Positions 14,619 to 23,496 are shown, numbered from the stretch's first letter. The stretch is 64,000 nt of DNA from CALXXL01 sp034926605 (GCA_034926605.1 JAYFQV010000001.1:1-64000); one strand, 5' to 3'. The notes: generated by a model not told the origin, from the letters alone. Program-made: numbers and translations.

Positions 14619-17600
14619 CTATTTACCGGTGGTAAACGTCCACTTTACCGGAATCATGCGGGTTCCGTCGGCACTGCGGAAGTTCTTATGATTGGCGGAA
14701 TTCAGCCAAATGGTATAAGTTGTATCCGGCCTCAGTTTCACCGGAGCGGTCACTGTAAGGCAGGCCTTATCATAAGATGGTGTTCCGGTATATTCGGGCT
14801 TGTTGGTGCCGGCACGCTGGGTGAACGACCAGCTGTTGTCCATCATCTGGCGGTCGAACGTAACCGATATGCCGGTCAGGTTCGGGTCGACCCCGGTCGC
14901 GCCGTTCGCAGGCGAAAGTTTGACAACTTTAGGAGCTTCCGCCGCCCTGTCAGACTGCTTGCCGTCCGGCCCGGTGGTGAACGTCCACTTAATTGGAACC
15001 AGACTCACGCCTCCGGCACTGCGGAAACTCCTGTACTCGCCTCGATTCAACCATATGGTGTAGGTGGTGTCGGGCTTCAGTTTTACCGGAGCGGACACCG
15101 TGACAAACTCTTTATCGTAGTGAGGCCGTCCGGTAAAATCCGGAGAGTCGGCTCCGCCGGTGACGAACGACCAGTTGTTGTCTATCATCTGGCGGTCGAA
15201 CGTAACCGATATGCCGGTCAGGTCCGGATCTACTCCGGTCGCGCCGTTAGCGGGCGACAAGCTCACCACCACCGGGAGCGTGTTGTACAATTTGCCGACC
15301 AGTGTCAGCAGTACCGGGGAAAATTCAGCGGAAAACCCGACCTCGCCGGTCTTATTCTGTTCCGCAATCTTCAAACCATACTCCGTACCCAATTTCCGCA
15401 GCCCGTCGAACTCGGCGGAGACATTTCCGGCGGCCTCCGACCTGGCGACCGCCGCCACATGCAACTCGTTATCGGATGACAGCCATGCAATACGCTGCGG
15501 CTCCACCCGATAAAAAAGCGCATCGGCCGGAACCGGAACGGCGATTTCCGGTTTCCACCCTGTCTTCACCCCCGCGGCGGCCTTGCCGCTGCACAGGAAA
15601 AATCCGTCCCCGGACTCGTTCCATTCCAACCCGTCATCCGCAGGGAACAGGTATTTCACCCCTTCCAGCGATATGCCGGGAACCCATATCGCCACCGCCT
15701 CCAACTCCCCACCGGCAGTTACGGCGGCACAATAGCCGACGCCGAACTTTTTAATGCCGCCAATCAGCGCCGAAACAGGCAGCGGCCGGTTTTCGGCAGC
15801 GAACAGCTCCCAGCCCGCTCTGCCTTGATCTGTGAACGCCATGGCGGTGTTCTCCGGCAGACGCGGCAGAAACTCGGCGGCAGCGGGAACATCGGAGGAG
15901 ACAGCTTTGACCAGTCCCCTGAAATCGTTGAGATGTCGACGGATCGTCGCCGCGTCGTCAGACTTGCCCTGATATTCCGCGATTTCAGACAGCCCCTCGC
16001 CGGCAATACCAAGCCGCTGCCGATGCAACACGGTTGAGCGGCCTCTGGCTATGAAATGCAGCGTGTTCTTTTCAAGATCAAGGTAATACGGCAACGGATC
16101 GGGGCAGTACTTTGCGGCCAACGCCCACTCCTTCGCCCGGAACAGATAATCGCGCATGACGTAGAAGCAACTGCGTGCCGCCTCGGGATCCTTTTCCCCC
16201 AGCTTTCTGTAAACCGCCATAAGCTCAGGAATCCGGTCGAGACGGCTGTATACGATGGCGATGTCGGACATCAGAAGCCGGTCGGTAATCATCTTGCGGT
16301 GATCGGTATTTTCAGCGGCGTTGGCGGACTTGTAGGCGGACTCGTAATCGGCCGGAACCGGAGCGTTATCCAGCAGCGCGGCGGCGCAGGCATCGGCAAA
16401 TTTGATCAGCTCCAGCGCGCCGCCGCCGTCTATGATGCGCTGAAACGTGTACATGCTGCGCATGCGGTCAAAGAGTCCGTTGCCGTAGCTGAGGCTTTTC
16501 TTGTAGTCGGCCAAAAGCGATTCCACCGTTTCTTCGCGAGGCGGCAGCAACTTCATTCCGATCACAAAAATATTGCCGTCGATACCGGTGCTGCTGATTT
16601 CAACCGGTATCACACTTTTGGAAATATTATTTGCCAACATGTCCGTAAACTGTTTGGAAGCAAGCATCGCGCTAAGTCTCTGCTGATATTCCTCGTTCAG
16701 CGGCCCAACTCTCAAATTAAGCGCGTCGCCGATGCCTTCGACAGAAACATGGGTTCCGGCCGGCAGACCGCTTATCGGCTCCGCTGTGACAATGAAAAAC
16801 GAACTTTTGCCGGACAACCGGTCCAGCTGCTCGACCAGCGCCGGACTGGACTTTCCGGGCGCGTAATCGTTCCCGAAAGAGAAAATGAACATCCCGGGTT
16901 CCACCTCACGTATCATGATTTGGCTTTCCGCCCAGATGCTGCGGGATTCAGAATTGATATCTGCGGGGTCAAGCCCGGAGTCCTTCGCAAGTTGTTCCAA
17001 CGTGCGTTCGGAAAACAGCATCAGGACAAAGCCGCCGGGATTGTTGAAATCTTTGCCTGCAACGATCCACTTGTCGTCTTTGCCGGTTAATTTCCCGACC
17101 ATATCCAGAAGGCTCCTCGTTCCTCCTTCGACCATAAGTCTGATATAAACCGGGCTTTTGGCGATACATGTCAAACCGGCTGCATCCACTCCCACGGCCG
17201 CCGAAGTGCCCTCCTGAAAGTAAGGTATTGCCCGGCGCAAAGCGTCCGGCAACGTCGCCGGCACGGTTGCCGACGCTGATGTTACCACCCTGACGATCGG
17301 ACCTTTGGCCGCATCGTCCTCCCCTCCGGCGGGCGGCTGCCCGCCGAGGCAGGCCGGAGACAACGTGGAAAATCCGGCGAACAGCGCCAGCAAAGACGCC
17401 ATCGCACCGATATGATATTTGTGCTTCTTCATTCCGATCTCTCCTATTCGCAACTTGAGTTCACGCGCGGTGGCCCCAAGGCCGATTCCCGGCGCGACGT
17501 TGGCTTTGAGCTGGAACGCCAGCAGCAGCCGCGCATACGCGGCCCTCCCGGTCGGGCCCAGCCCCAGCAGATTTATAACGAATGCGTCGCAGTCCAACTC

Positions 17601-18437
17601 TCTGACCATCATGGCACGACGTGCGAATACACGCCAGAACACATTGAAAAACAGAATGTTGCCGGCAACGCGCAGGAAAGAGGCGGCAAGGTTGTCGAAT
17701 CCCCGCAAATGCCCAAGCTCATGAGTCATGAGCATGCGGATCTCGGCATCGGACAAACGTTCCATTTCGCCCAGCGGGCAAAGCAGATACTCCCCGAACA
17801 TGGAACCGAAACAGGCGGGCGATCCACTTATAGGCGAACCGTCGCGCAAATGAACCCTTCTGTTCTCCATTCCGGCTTGCATCTTCGCTTCGCAAAACAG
17901 TCCGTAAACCCGACCGCCGGTGATTGCGCAACACCGGCGAACCTCGCGTCTCCAGTACAGAAATTGCCCAAACTGCCTTGCCAACAGCCAGGACACTATC
18001 ACGCCATAGCCAATCCATAACGCCGCCATCCAGTTGAACGGCGCCCGTACAACCGGCACGGGCGAACCAGTGGCCGCCGGTCGCTCACGATCCGCGCGCC
18101 CGGCAATCGCCGACGCATCCTGCGCCAGCGGAGCAACCGCGAGGGACGGTTCCTCCATGGCAATCTCTTCCGCTTCCATCGCCTCCCCCGTCGGCGGGAC
18201 AGAAGCCACCGAAGACGCGACCGGCTCCGCCGGGATGGCCGCTTTCGGCACCGCCGTTTCAAAATGCATCATTCCCACCGGCAGCAGCAACAATGCCAGC
18301 AGTCCGGCATAAAACCAGCGTCCCCCCGTGAACAACAGTTTCTTCCGACGCACGGCTTCCACCGCCAACAGCAGCAAAAGAAGAAGCGCACCGCGCGCCA
18401 GTGTTCCCAAAAGATATACCCCCAGAAGATTGTTCAT
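14619..18437 (-). CDS. Giant M56 (BlaR1/MecR1-type) sensor protease with repeated ectodomain and two Big_5 domains
   Basis: A 1272-aa membrane protein. The N-terminal 330 residues are an M56 zinc protease of the BlaR1/MecR1 type: helices near 15-28, 42-58 and 133-152, zinc motif HELGH (239-243) and a third ligand in MVRELDCDAF (Glu280). A further helix (about 341-362) precedes the ectodomain. That holds no penicillin-binding domain; instead two modules of about 200 residues each (about 395-635 and 850-1045) recall the secreted array proteins at 50-60 kb, with a helical region between. Two Big_5 Ig-like domains close it (about 1052-1160 and 1166-1272), each starting SLSPANGATG/KLSPANGATG. It is coupled to the BlaI repressor by a 4-bp overlap, so it probably senses an envelope signal and cleaves BlaI. 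The sensed ligand is unknown. Confidence 0.85.
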   Translation of the reverse strand: MNNLLGVYLLGTLARGALLLLLLLAVEAVRRKKLLFTGGRWFYAGLLALLLLPVGMMHFETAVPKAAIPAEPVASSVASVPPTGEAMEAEEIAMEEPSLAVAPLAQDASAIAGRADRERPAATGSPVPVVRAPFNWMAALWIGYGVIVSWLLARQFGQFLYWRREVRRCCAITGGRVYGLFCEAKMQAGMENRRVHLRDGSPISGSPACFGSMFGEYLLCPLGEMERLSDAEIRMLMTHELGHLRGFDNLAASFLRVAGNILFFNVFWRVFARRAMMVRELDCDAFVINLLGLGPTGRAAYARLLLAFQLKANVAPGIGLGATARELKLRIGEIGMKKHKYHIGAMASLLALFAGFSTLSPACLGGQPPAGGEDDAAKGPIVRVVTSASATVPATLPDALRRAIPYFQEGTSAAVGVDAAGLTCIAKSPVYIRLMVEGGTRSLLDMVGKLTGKDDKWIVAGKDFNNPGGFVLMLFSERTLEQLAKDSGLDPADINSESRSIWAESQIMIREVEPGMFIFSFGNDYAPGKSSPALVEQLDRLSGKSSFFIVTAEPISGLPAGTHVSVEGIGDALNLRVGPLNEEYQQRLSAMLASKQFTDMLANNISKSVIPVEISSTGIDGNIFVIGMKLLPPREETVESLLADYKKSLSYGNGLFDRMRSMYTFQRIIDGGGALELIKFADACAAALLDNAPVPADYESAYKSANAAENTDHRKMITDRLLMSDIAIVYSRLDRIPELMAVYRKLGEKDPEAARSCFYVMRDYLFRAKEWALAAKYCPDPLPYYLDLEKNTLHFIARGRSTVLHRQRLGIAGEGLSEIAEYQGKSDDAATIRRHLNDFRGLVKAVSSDVPAAAEFLPRLPENTAMAFTDQGRAGWELFAAENRPLPVSALIGGIKKFGVGYCAAVTAGGELEAVAIWVPGISLEGVKYLFPADDGLEWNESGDGFFLCSGKAAAGVKTGWKPEIAVPVPADALFYRVEPQRIAWLSSDNELHVAAVARSEAAGNVSAEFDGLRKLGTEYGLKIAEQNKTGEVGFSAEFSPVLLTLVGKLYNTLPVVVSLSPANGATGVDPDLTGISVTFDRQMIDNNWSFVTGGADSPDFTGRPHYDKEFVTVSAPVKLKPDTTYTIWLNRGEYRSFRSAGGVSLVPIKWTFTTGPDGKQSDRAAEAPKVVKLSPANGATGVDPNLTGISVTFDRQMMDNSWSFTQRAGTNKPEYTGTPSYDKACLTVTAPVKLRPDTTYTIWLNSANHKNFRSADGTRMIPVKWTFTTGK
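14823..14918 (-). repeat. Intragenic repeat copy (second Big_5 domain)
   Basis: Nearly identical in DNA to 15165-15260 at an offset of 342 bp (114 codons), covering the SPANGATGVDP...FDRQM part of the Big_5 domain. It indicates recent tandem domain duplication within the M56 gene. Confidence 0.85.
15165..15260 (-). repeat. Intragenic repeat copy (first Big_5 domain)
   Basis: Partner of 14823-14918. The similarity continues at lower identity across the whole 114-codon unit, including the YTIWLN and WTFTTG strands. Confidence 0.85.
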
Positions 18438-18811
18438 TTTGTTTCCAGCTTGGCAATCTCTTTTTCCAGCACATCAAGTTCTTCGCGGGTTATTTTGCCG
18501 CGCTTTACGAAAAACGACAGCATCGCAGCCGGTTCGCCGCCGAAACCGCGCGCCAGAAAGTCATCACTCTGTTCATCGAGATATTCCTCGCGCGATACCA
18601 CCGGAAAATACCGGTAGCAGCGACGCGTTCCCTCAAGTTTGGCCGCGCCTTTTTTGATAAGTCTGGTCAGCATGGTCTTGATGGTCACGCTCTCCCACTC
18701 ATCATGCCCGGCCTTGACCTCGTTCACAATTTCCGGCAGGGTCCGAGGAGAACGTTCCCACAAAACTTTCATGACTTCGGCTTCGCAATCGGATATTTTA
18801 CTGTTTGACAT
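18434..18811 (-). CDS. blaI: BlaI/MecI-family transcriptional repressor
   Basis: A 125-aa repressor with the BlaI winged helix-turn-helix: ISDCEAEVMKVLWERSP, then the recognition helix region SVTIKTMLTRLIKKGA and the wing RRCYRYFPVVSREEY. The C-terminal dimerisation helices carry a region of the kind cut by M56 sensors (LSFFVKRGKITREELDVLE). It overlaps the M56 gene by 4 bp, the standard repressor-sensor pairing. Upstream is an inverted repeat that overlaps the likely promoter, so it should repress its own operon until the sensor is triggered. Confidence 0.93.
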   Translation of the reverse strand: MSNSKISDCEAEVMKVLWERSPRTLPEIVNEVKAGHDEWESVTIKTMLTRLIKKGAAKLEGTRRCYRYFPVVSREEYLDEQSDDFLARGFGGEPAAMLSFFVKRGKITREELDVLEKEIAKLETK

Positions 18812-18833
18812 AAGGCCTCCTTGTTTATGTCTT

Positions 18834-18851
18834 AAGTTACGGCGGTAACTT
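18834..18851 (-). promoter_or_regulatory. Candidate BlaI operator in the blaI promoter
   Basis: AAGTTAC-GGCG-GTAACTT: perfect 7-bp arms, 4-bp centre, 23 bp before the blaI ATG. TTGCAA (18854-18859) can serve as -35 just upstream on the minus strand, so the repeat fills the spacer/-10 area. The TAC...GTA arms are reminiscent of known BlaI/MecI boxes. Confidence 0.6.
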
Positions 18852-18879
18852 TTAATTGCAAGTGCCGAAACATAAAAAA

Positions 18880-18925
18880 TTCAAAAAAAAAATCGCGGCA
18901 CCCGGAAAACATCCGGAATGCCGCG
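18880..18925 (-). terminator. Terminator of the GH30 gene
   Basis: CGCGGCA...TGCCGCG outer stem (18894-18900 with 18919-18925) and an inner CCGGA/TCCGG pairing. On the minus strand it is followed by a run of T residues. Confidence 0.8.
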
Positions 18926-18942
18926 CATAAAAACCGTATGCT

Positions 18943-20292
18943 CTATTCAATAACCACCGTCTCGATGGAGTGTGGAGGCAGGGTCAGCTTGATCGCCTTT
19001 TCGCCCTCTTTAAGGTACAGGCAGAGATTCTCGCCGGAGCGGTTGAGCAACACCGCCACACGGGAGCCGTCGGGATTCTCGAATGCGGCCGCTTCGAGCA
19101 TGTCGCGGCTGGAACAGCTCAGAATACGCTTGGCCCCGCGTTTGACGAAACGCGAGAAATGGCCGATGTAATAATAGGAACTTTGCAGCATGTAACGGTC
19201 GTTCTCGGGATCGACCATCACCGGTGCGCTGCAATAGTTGCCCACATGGTTCGGCCCCCCCTGGTCGTCCAGCACCAGGTTCCAATCCACCCAGCCTTCG
19301 GACCAGTTATTGAAGTCATTGATCATATTATGGGCATAGCGTTCACCGATCGCCCACTCGCCAAGCCAGGCTCCGCCCTCGTGGCATCCTTCGCTGAACA
19401 GCAGATGCTTGCCGGGAAACGCTTCATGGGCGCGAAGCAAATTGTCGAAGCACTCGTCGGCATACCAGTGATAGGCGGCGCCCCAAATGTATTTGGCGGC
19501 CTCGGGATCGGAATAGATGGACTTGACCCGGTCGAACAGGCGGAAACGGTTGTGGTCCCACACCATCACCTTGCAGTCGCCTAGCCCCGCCTTGTGCAGC
19601 GCTGGGCCGAGATGATCGCGAACGAAATCGCGTTCTTCCTCGGCCGAGAAATAACAGGAGTCCCACTTTACCAGCGCGATCGGTTCGTTCTGGACGGTCA
19701 GCCCCCACACCGGAATCTTCTCCTTGCCGAGTTCCTCGATAAACCGGCAATAATAGCGGGCCCAGGCGTCACGGTACTCGGGCAGCAGCTTGCCACCGGC
19801 GTTCATCTGCTTGGAGTCCTTCATCCAAGCGGGCGGACTCCACGGCGAGATGAAAAGTTTCAGGCTGTCGGCTCCGGCGTATTTCTGTGCGCAGCGCAGC
19901 AGCGGAAGAATATTCTGGCGCTCGCGGGCGATGGTGAAAGTCTTTAGCTCGACGTCGCCGGGAGTGTCGCAACAAGCGTAGTTGCCAAGCGAAAAGTCAC
20001 AGCTGTTCATATGAGTACGGCAGAGGTTGTAGCCATTGCCTTCGGAGGCCGAGAAATAGAGCTTTGCCACCTCTTCCCGCTTCTCCGGCGACAGTTTCAG
20101 CCAGACCGTTCCGGCCGCCTCGGTGAAAGCGCCGCCGAACCCGATGATTTCCTGATATTTGACGGTGGAGTCTATAATCACCGTCGGGTCGTGCGGAGGG
20201 ATGTCGGACGCACCCTCAACCACCGGGATCGCAAGGTTTATAAAACGTTCCAAACGATCTTTGGAAGTACGCACAATCTGTATTTTTTCCAT
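18943..20292 (-). CDS. GH30 glycoside hydrolase (glucosylceramidase / beta-glycosidase)
   Basis: A 449-aa retaining glycosidase of family GH30. The barrel starts at YQEIIGFGGAFTEAAG and includes the acid/base glutamate in LTVQNEP. The nucleophile glutamate is probably in LLFSEGCHEGG. The usual C-terminal beta side domain (about residues 370-449) is present. Family members cut beta-glucosylceramide, beta-1,6-glucan, xylan or fucosides; the exact substrate is not readable. No signal peptide, so cytoplasmic action on an imported sugar or glycoside is likely. The ATG at 20292 is chosen for its AGGAGC site; the frame upstream overlaps the promoter. A 12-bp LacI-like palindrome lies just upstream. 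Confidence 0.88.
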   Translation of the reverse strand: MEKIQIVRTSKDRLERFINLAIPVVEGASDIPPHDPTVIIDSTVKYQEIIGFGGAFTEAAGTVWLKLSPEKREEVAKLYFSASEGNGYNLCRTHMNSCDFSLGNYACCDTPGDVELKTFTIARERQNILPLLRCAQKYAGADSLKLFISPWSPPAWMKDSKQMNAGGKLLPEYRDAWARYYCRFIEELGKEKIPVWGLTVQNEPIALVKWDSCYFSAEEERDFVRDHLGPALHKAGLGDCKVMVWDHNRFRLFDRVKSIYSDPEAAKYIWGAAYHWYADECFDNLLRAHEAFPGKHLLFSEGCHEGGAWLGEWAIGERYAHNMINDFNNWSEGWVDWNLVLDDQGGPNHVGNYCSAPVMVDPENDRYMLQSSYYYIGHFSRFVKRGAKRILSCSSRDMLEAAAFENPDGSRVAVLLNRSGENLCLYLKEGEKAIKLTLPPHSIETVVIE

Positions 20293-20315
20293 TGAATGCT
20301 CCTGTGTTTGGGATA

Positions 20316-20343
20316 AATATACCTCAACGACGGAAAAAAGCAA
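20316..20343 (-). promoter_or_regulatory. Promoter of the GH30 gene
   Basis: Minus strand: -35 TTGCTT (20338-20343), 16-bp spacer, -10 TATATT (20316-20321), 24 nt before the ATG. Confidence 0.65.
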
Positions 20344-20344
20344 A

Positions 20345-20356
20345 CAAAACGTTTTG
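20345..20356. promoter_or_regulatory. 12-bp palindrome CAAAACGTTTTG, LacI-type operator candidate
   Basis: A perfect palindrome with a central CG step, as in LacI/GalR-family operators. It abuts the -35 of the GH30 promoter and overlaps the -35 of the divergent yfcE promoter, so one regulator could control both. No LacI-family gene is in this window. Confidence 0.5.
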
Positions 20357-20382
20357 CATTCATCCTTCACGCAAGGTATATT
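20354..20382 (+). promoter_or_regulatory. Promoter of the YfcE-like gene
   Basis: -35 TTGCAT (20354-20359), 17-bp spacer, -10 TATATT (20377-20382). The expected start point is at or within a base or two of the ATG at 20390, which would make a leaderless mRNA. Confidence 0.7.
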
Positions 20383-20389
20383 AATTGAT

Positions 20390-20938
20390 ATGAAAATACT
20401 GTTCTTTTCAGATGTCCACGGCTCGCCCGAAGCAATGAAAATTCTGCTGGCAAGAGTTAAAGAATTCGCGCCGGAAACGACGGTTCTGCTTGGCGACGCG
20501 CTCTATCACGGCCCGCGCAATCCGTTGCCAGCCGGCTATGCTCCGCCGGAAGCGGTGAAGCTGCTTAACCGACTGAAGAATTCAATAGTGGCGGTTCGCG
20601 GCAATTGCGACGCCGAGGTCGATCAGCTTCTTCTGGAATTTCCGATCATGGCCGATTATTCTACCATACTGACCCCGCGGGCACGCTTTTTCCTGACGCA
20701 CGGCCATCTCTGGACCGCCGACGCGCCGCCGCCGCTTCCTGAAAACACCGTGTTTGCCGGCGGTCACACGCACATACCAAGGCTGGAGAAACTGGACAAC
20801 GGCCTGATTGCATTCAACCCGGGATCGATCGCTCTGCCCAAGGGCGGCAATCCGCCGAGTTACGGCACTTTCGACGGCCGTGAGTTGACAGTGCGCGAGC
20901 TGGCAACCGGCAAGCCGATGCTAATGTTGACGCTTTAG
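20390..20938 (+). CDS. yfcE: YfcE-family metallophosphoesterase
   Basis: A 182-aa cytoplasmic phosphodiesterase of the YfcE/MJ0936 family. All metal motifs of the calcineurin-like fold are present in order: FFSDVHGS (D-x-H), VLLGDALYHGP (GD), RGNCD (GN-x-D), THGHLW (GH) and GGHTHIP (GHTH). The length is that of E. coli YfcE. The ATG at 20390 has no Shine-Dalgarno and lies about 8 nt after the -10 box, so it may be read from a leaderless transcript. It is divergent from the GH30 gene. The natural substrate of YfcE is unknown. Confidence 0.92.
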   Translation: MKILFFSDVHGSPEAMKILLARVKEFAPETTVLLGDALYHGPRNPLPAGYAPPEAVKLLNRLKNSIVAVRGNCDAEVDQLLLEFPIMADYSTILTPRARFFLTHGHLWTADAPPPLPENTVFAGGHTHIPRLEKLDNGLIAFNPGSIALPKGGNPPSYGTFDGRELTVRELATGKPMLMLTL

Positions 20939-21064
20939 ACGTCCTGTGCCATATGGTGGCAATATACCCCCCCTCGGCGGAATATCATCCTAATATTTCC
21001 GACGGATTATGCTTGAATACAACTCTACGGGTGTTATTATAATACTCAGGAAGGTATTTTCAAG

Positions 21065-22543
21065 ATGAGGCAAAAAAACGCGGAACCCGTCATATCAGCA
21101 ATCGCATTGTCGATATTCATTTTCGGATATGCCGCGCTGTTGCTTCTAAATCGGACATTTCTTTCCAATCCGCCTTACGGCAACGACATCACCGCGTTGC
21201 ATCGGCAGGCAATATGGCTTGCCGGCCATCACTTTGACATAATTGCACTTTGGGCCCCCGATCAGACATTTCCGGAGGGGGGCGCCAACGCCTATCCGTT
21301 CGGTCTGGTTCCTTATTTTTACGGAGTTCTCTACTCTACACTTCCGTCAACCACAGTTCATCTGGTAGGACATTGCCTGAATAACGCATTCATTGTCGCT
21401 GCTTTTGCAATCAGCTTCTTCCTGATTGCAAGACTGACCGGCAGGCTGCTCCCCGCATTCTTTTGGAGCCTGGCGGCGCTGGCCGACCCGATAATCCAAA
21501 GCCGCAGTGCCGGACTTGGGCATGAAAGTCTGCTGTTACTACTCATAATGGTATGGCTGTTGGCAATCTACAAGCGACAGTGCCGCCTCGCGCTGGCGCT
21601 GCTGGTTTTAATGTGTTTCGTAAAAATGAGTGCGCTGGTAATTTTCGTTGCGTTCATCTGCTGGGCCGCAGTAATGAGAAAGGCCGACAACCGAACTTTT
21701 GGAAAAACAAATGTGCTTGCAATATGCGGTTGCCTTCTCACTGCCACGCTTGTTCTATACGGTGTAACAGCAGCAATGGACCAACTTGATTTCATGATCC
21801 CCGCGCGTGTTCTGTTTAATAATATACAAATGCTGCATTACATTATGCCTCTTACCGGAAGCGCAATCATAATCATCTGCGTCGCCGGAATCATAAGATA
21901 CCAGCACCTGATCCCCGCCATGTTCCATCAAGGGCAAATACAAATCGCCGCTAAAGACCGGTTCCTGCTGTTGCTGGTAATGATTACCGGCGCATTCTGG
22001 CTGGCGTTCGTTCTCTATCCCGAGCCGTGTCCGCGTAATGCTGCAATGATATCCTTCCCCATGGCGGTTTTCGGCGGAGTCTTGCTGGGGAGACGACAGT
22101 GGGGACATGTTTTGGCGCTGTTCTTTGTAGTAAGCGGCCTTACTCTCTCCGAACTGGATATTCCGGCACTTCCCAAGAACGTCCACCAGCGCTCCAGCGA
22201 TCTGCTCGAACGTAATATAACATTCGTTGAGGATATGTACGCCAATCTCGAAGCCTGCGATTTTGTCGAACAATATGGCGGCATCGTGGTTTCCGCGCCG
22301 CCACCGTTCCCGTATATGCTTTCAATCCCGGAAATGGGTTATGTAAGATCCGCTCTCCGACATGTATCACCTGCTGGCGAAACCTTATCCACCACAGAGA
22401 TAAATACTGTTTACATCTTTACCGATAACGATTTTTCGGACAGCCGCCCGCCGCGCCCTGAAGATCGTATTCTGTACTGGAATCGCATAAACAACAAAGC
22501 GCCAATCTATATTTACAATAAAAAACAACAAATATCGCGTTGA
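21065..22543 (+). CDS. Polytopic membrane protein, possible GT-C glycosyltransferase
   Basis: A 492-aa integral membrane protein with about ten hydrophobic helices (clear ones near residues 9-28, 95-125, 135-170, 180-205, 215-235, 255-275, 300-320, 335-355) and a soluble C-terminal part of about 120 residues. The first periplasmic loop contains acidic residues (YGNDITALH, WAPDQTFPEGG), as in GT-C enzymes that use lipid-linked sugars, and the whole plan resembles that class. I cannot name a family from motifs. It stands alone: 126 bp from yfcE and 215 bp from the next gene, with AGGAAGG upstream of the ATG. Confidence 0.5.
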   Translation: MRQKNAEPVISAIALSIFIFGYAALLLLNRTFLSNPPYGNDITALHRQAIWLAGHHFDIIALWAPDQTFPEGGANAYPFGLVPYFYGVLYSTLPSTTVHLVGHCLNNAFIVAAFAISFFLIARLTGRLLPAFFWSLAALADPIIQSRSAGLGHESLLLLLIMVWLLAIYKRQCRLALALLVLMCFVKMSALVIFVAFICWAAVMRKADNRTFGKTNVLAICGCLLTATLVLYGVTAAMDQLDFMIPARVLFNNIQMLHYIMPLTGSAIIIICVAGIIRYQHLIPAMFHQGQIQIAAKDRFLLLLVMITGAFWLAFVLYPEPCPRNAAMISFPMAVFGGVLLGRRQWGHVLALFFVVSGLTLSELDIPALPKNVHQRSSDLLERNITFVEDMYANLEACDFVEQYGGIVVSAPPPFPYMLSIPEMGYVRSALRHVSPAGETLSTTEINTVYIFTDNDFSDSRPPRPEDRILYWNRINNKAPIYIYNKKQQISR

Positions 22544-22758
22544 ATACAGGTTACTTGTGACAAACAACCTTATTCCAGACCGGCCTTCGCGGTTATTGAT
22601 ACTACAGTCTCAAGCAAATCACTTCTTAGTAAAATCTCAAAAAACATAGTTGAAGAAGCAAACTGCGAGTGTTAGAGTATTTCTGTCAAAGGAAGTACTG
22701 TATGCCGCAACCGCGCTGTTGACGACGTTAACATAAACGTAAAAGACAGGAGCCGACT

Positions 22759-23496
22759 ATGAGCAGGAATGTAGAACTTGAGGCGGTGAGCCGGGACACC
22801 ATGCGTTTCATGCGTGGCAAATATCTGCTTGGCGAGATTGGCGATGGAAAGAATGAGCTGAAATTCAAGCAGGGCAAGAGAACTGTTCTGACCATTTATT
22901 CTCACGAAGACAAATACACTTTTTTAATTATTTTCGGACGGAAAGAGCGTGAGAAATTCGAACTGTCAAGGGAAGAATTTTCCAAAGAGATCCAGAACTG
23001 CTATGACGCCGCCAATATCCGCCATGACGGCAAATGGATGTCCATAGATGTGACCTCGGTTGCGCTTCTTTCCGATATAAAAAAGCTGATAGCAATCAAA
23101 AAGCGTCCGAATCGCAAACCATTTCCAAAGGAGAACGCCTTATATAGCAAATGCGGTCAACGATGCGATCTTTGTGTCCATTATAAAGGAATGAATGAGC
23201 GGTTCAGACAAAATATCGAACCCAGCTTGAATCGGATATATGGCGGACCCGACTGGTCAATGCGCTGCGGCGGCTGCGGCCGACCAGACTGGTATGCCGA
23301 AGAGGAATCGTGTTCGCAACTTAAGTGCGCATACGAAAAAAAGCTCACCGCCTGCGTGGACTGTGATCTTTACCCATGCGATCACGCCACCGTCTCCGAC
23401 GTTTTGTCCCGAATACATGCCAAAACCATTCTCGCGGATGACATCACTCGGGCGATTTTGCCGTTTGTCCCATTTCAATATGAAAACCGGATTTGA
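22759..23496 (+). CDS. DUF3788-DUF3795 fusion protein
   Basis: A 245-aa cytoplasmic protein in two parts. Residues 1-125 resemble DUF3788 (KYTFLIIFGRKEREKFE, WMSIDVTSVALLSDIKKLIAIKKRP). Residues 130-245 are a cysteine-rich DUF3795-like zinc-binding module: CGQRCDLCVHYKG, CGGCGRP, CSQLKCAYEKK and ACVDCDLYPCDH, ten or more cysteines. The site CAGGAG before the ATG is good. Base use is AT-richer than in the surrounding genes. Function is unknown; the zinc ribbon suggests a nucleic-acid or protein-binding role. Confidence 0.65.
   Translation: MSRNVELEAVSRDTMRFMRGKYLLGEIGDGKNELKFKQGKRTVLTIYSHEDKYTFLIIFGRKEREKFELSREEFSKEIQNCYDAANIRHDGKWMSIDVTSVALLSDIKKLIAIKKRPNRKPFPKENALYSKCGQRCDLCVHYKGMNERFRQNIEPSLNRIYGGPDWSMRCGGCGRPDWYAEEESCSQLKCAYEKKLTACVDCDLYPCDHATVSDVLSRIHAKTILADDITRAILPFVPFQYENRI

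Noticed and set aside
20990..21060. A consensus promoter before the membrane protein at 21065 (TTGAAT...TATAAT)
   Set aside because: The spacer would be 19 bp, longer than the 16-17 bp used elsewhere in the window, so I did not list it.
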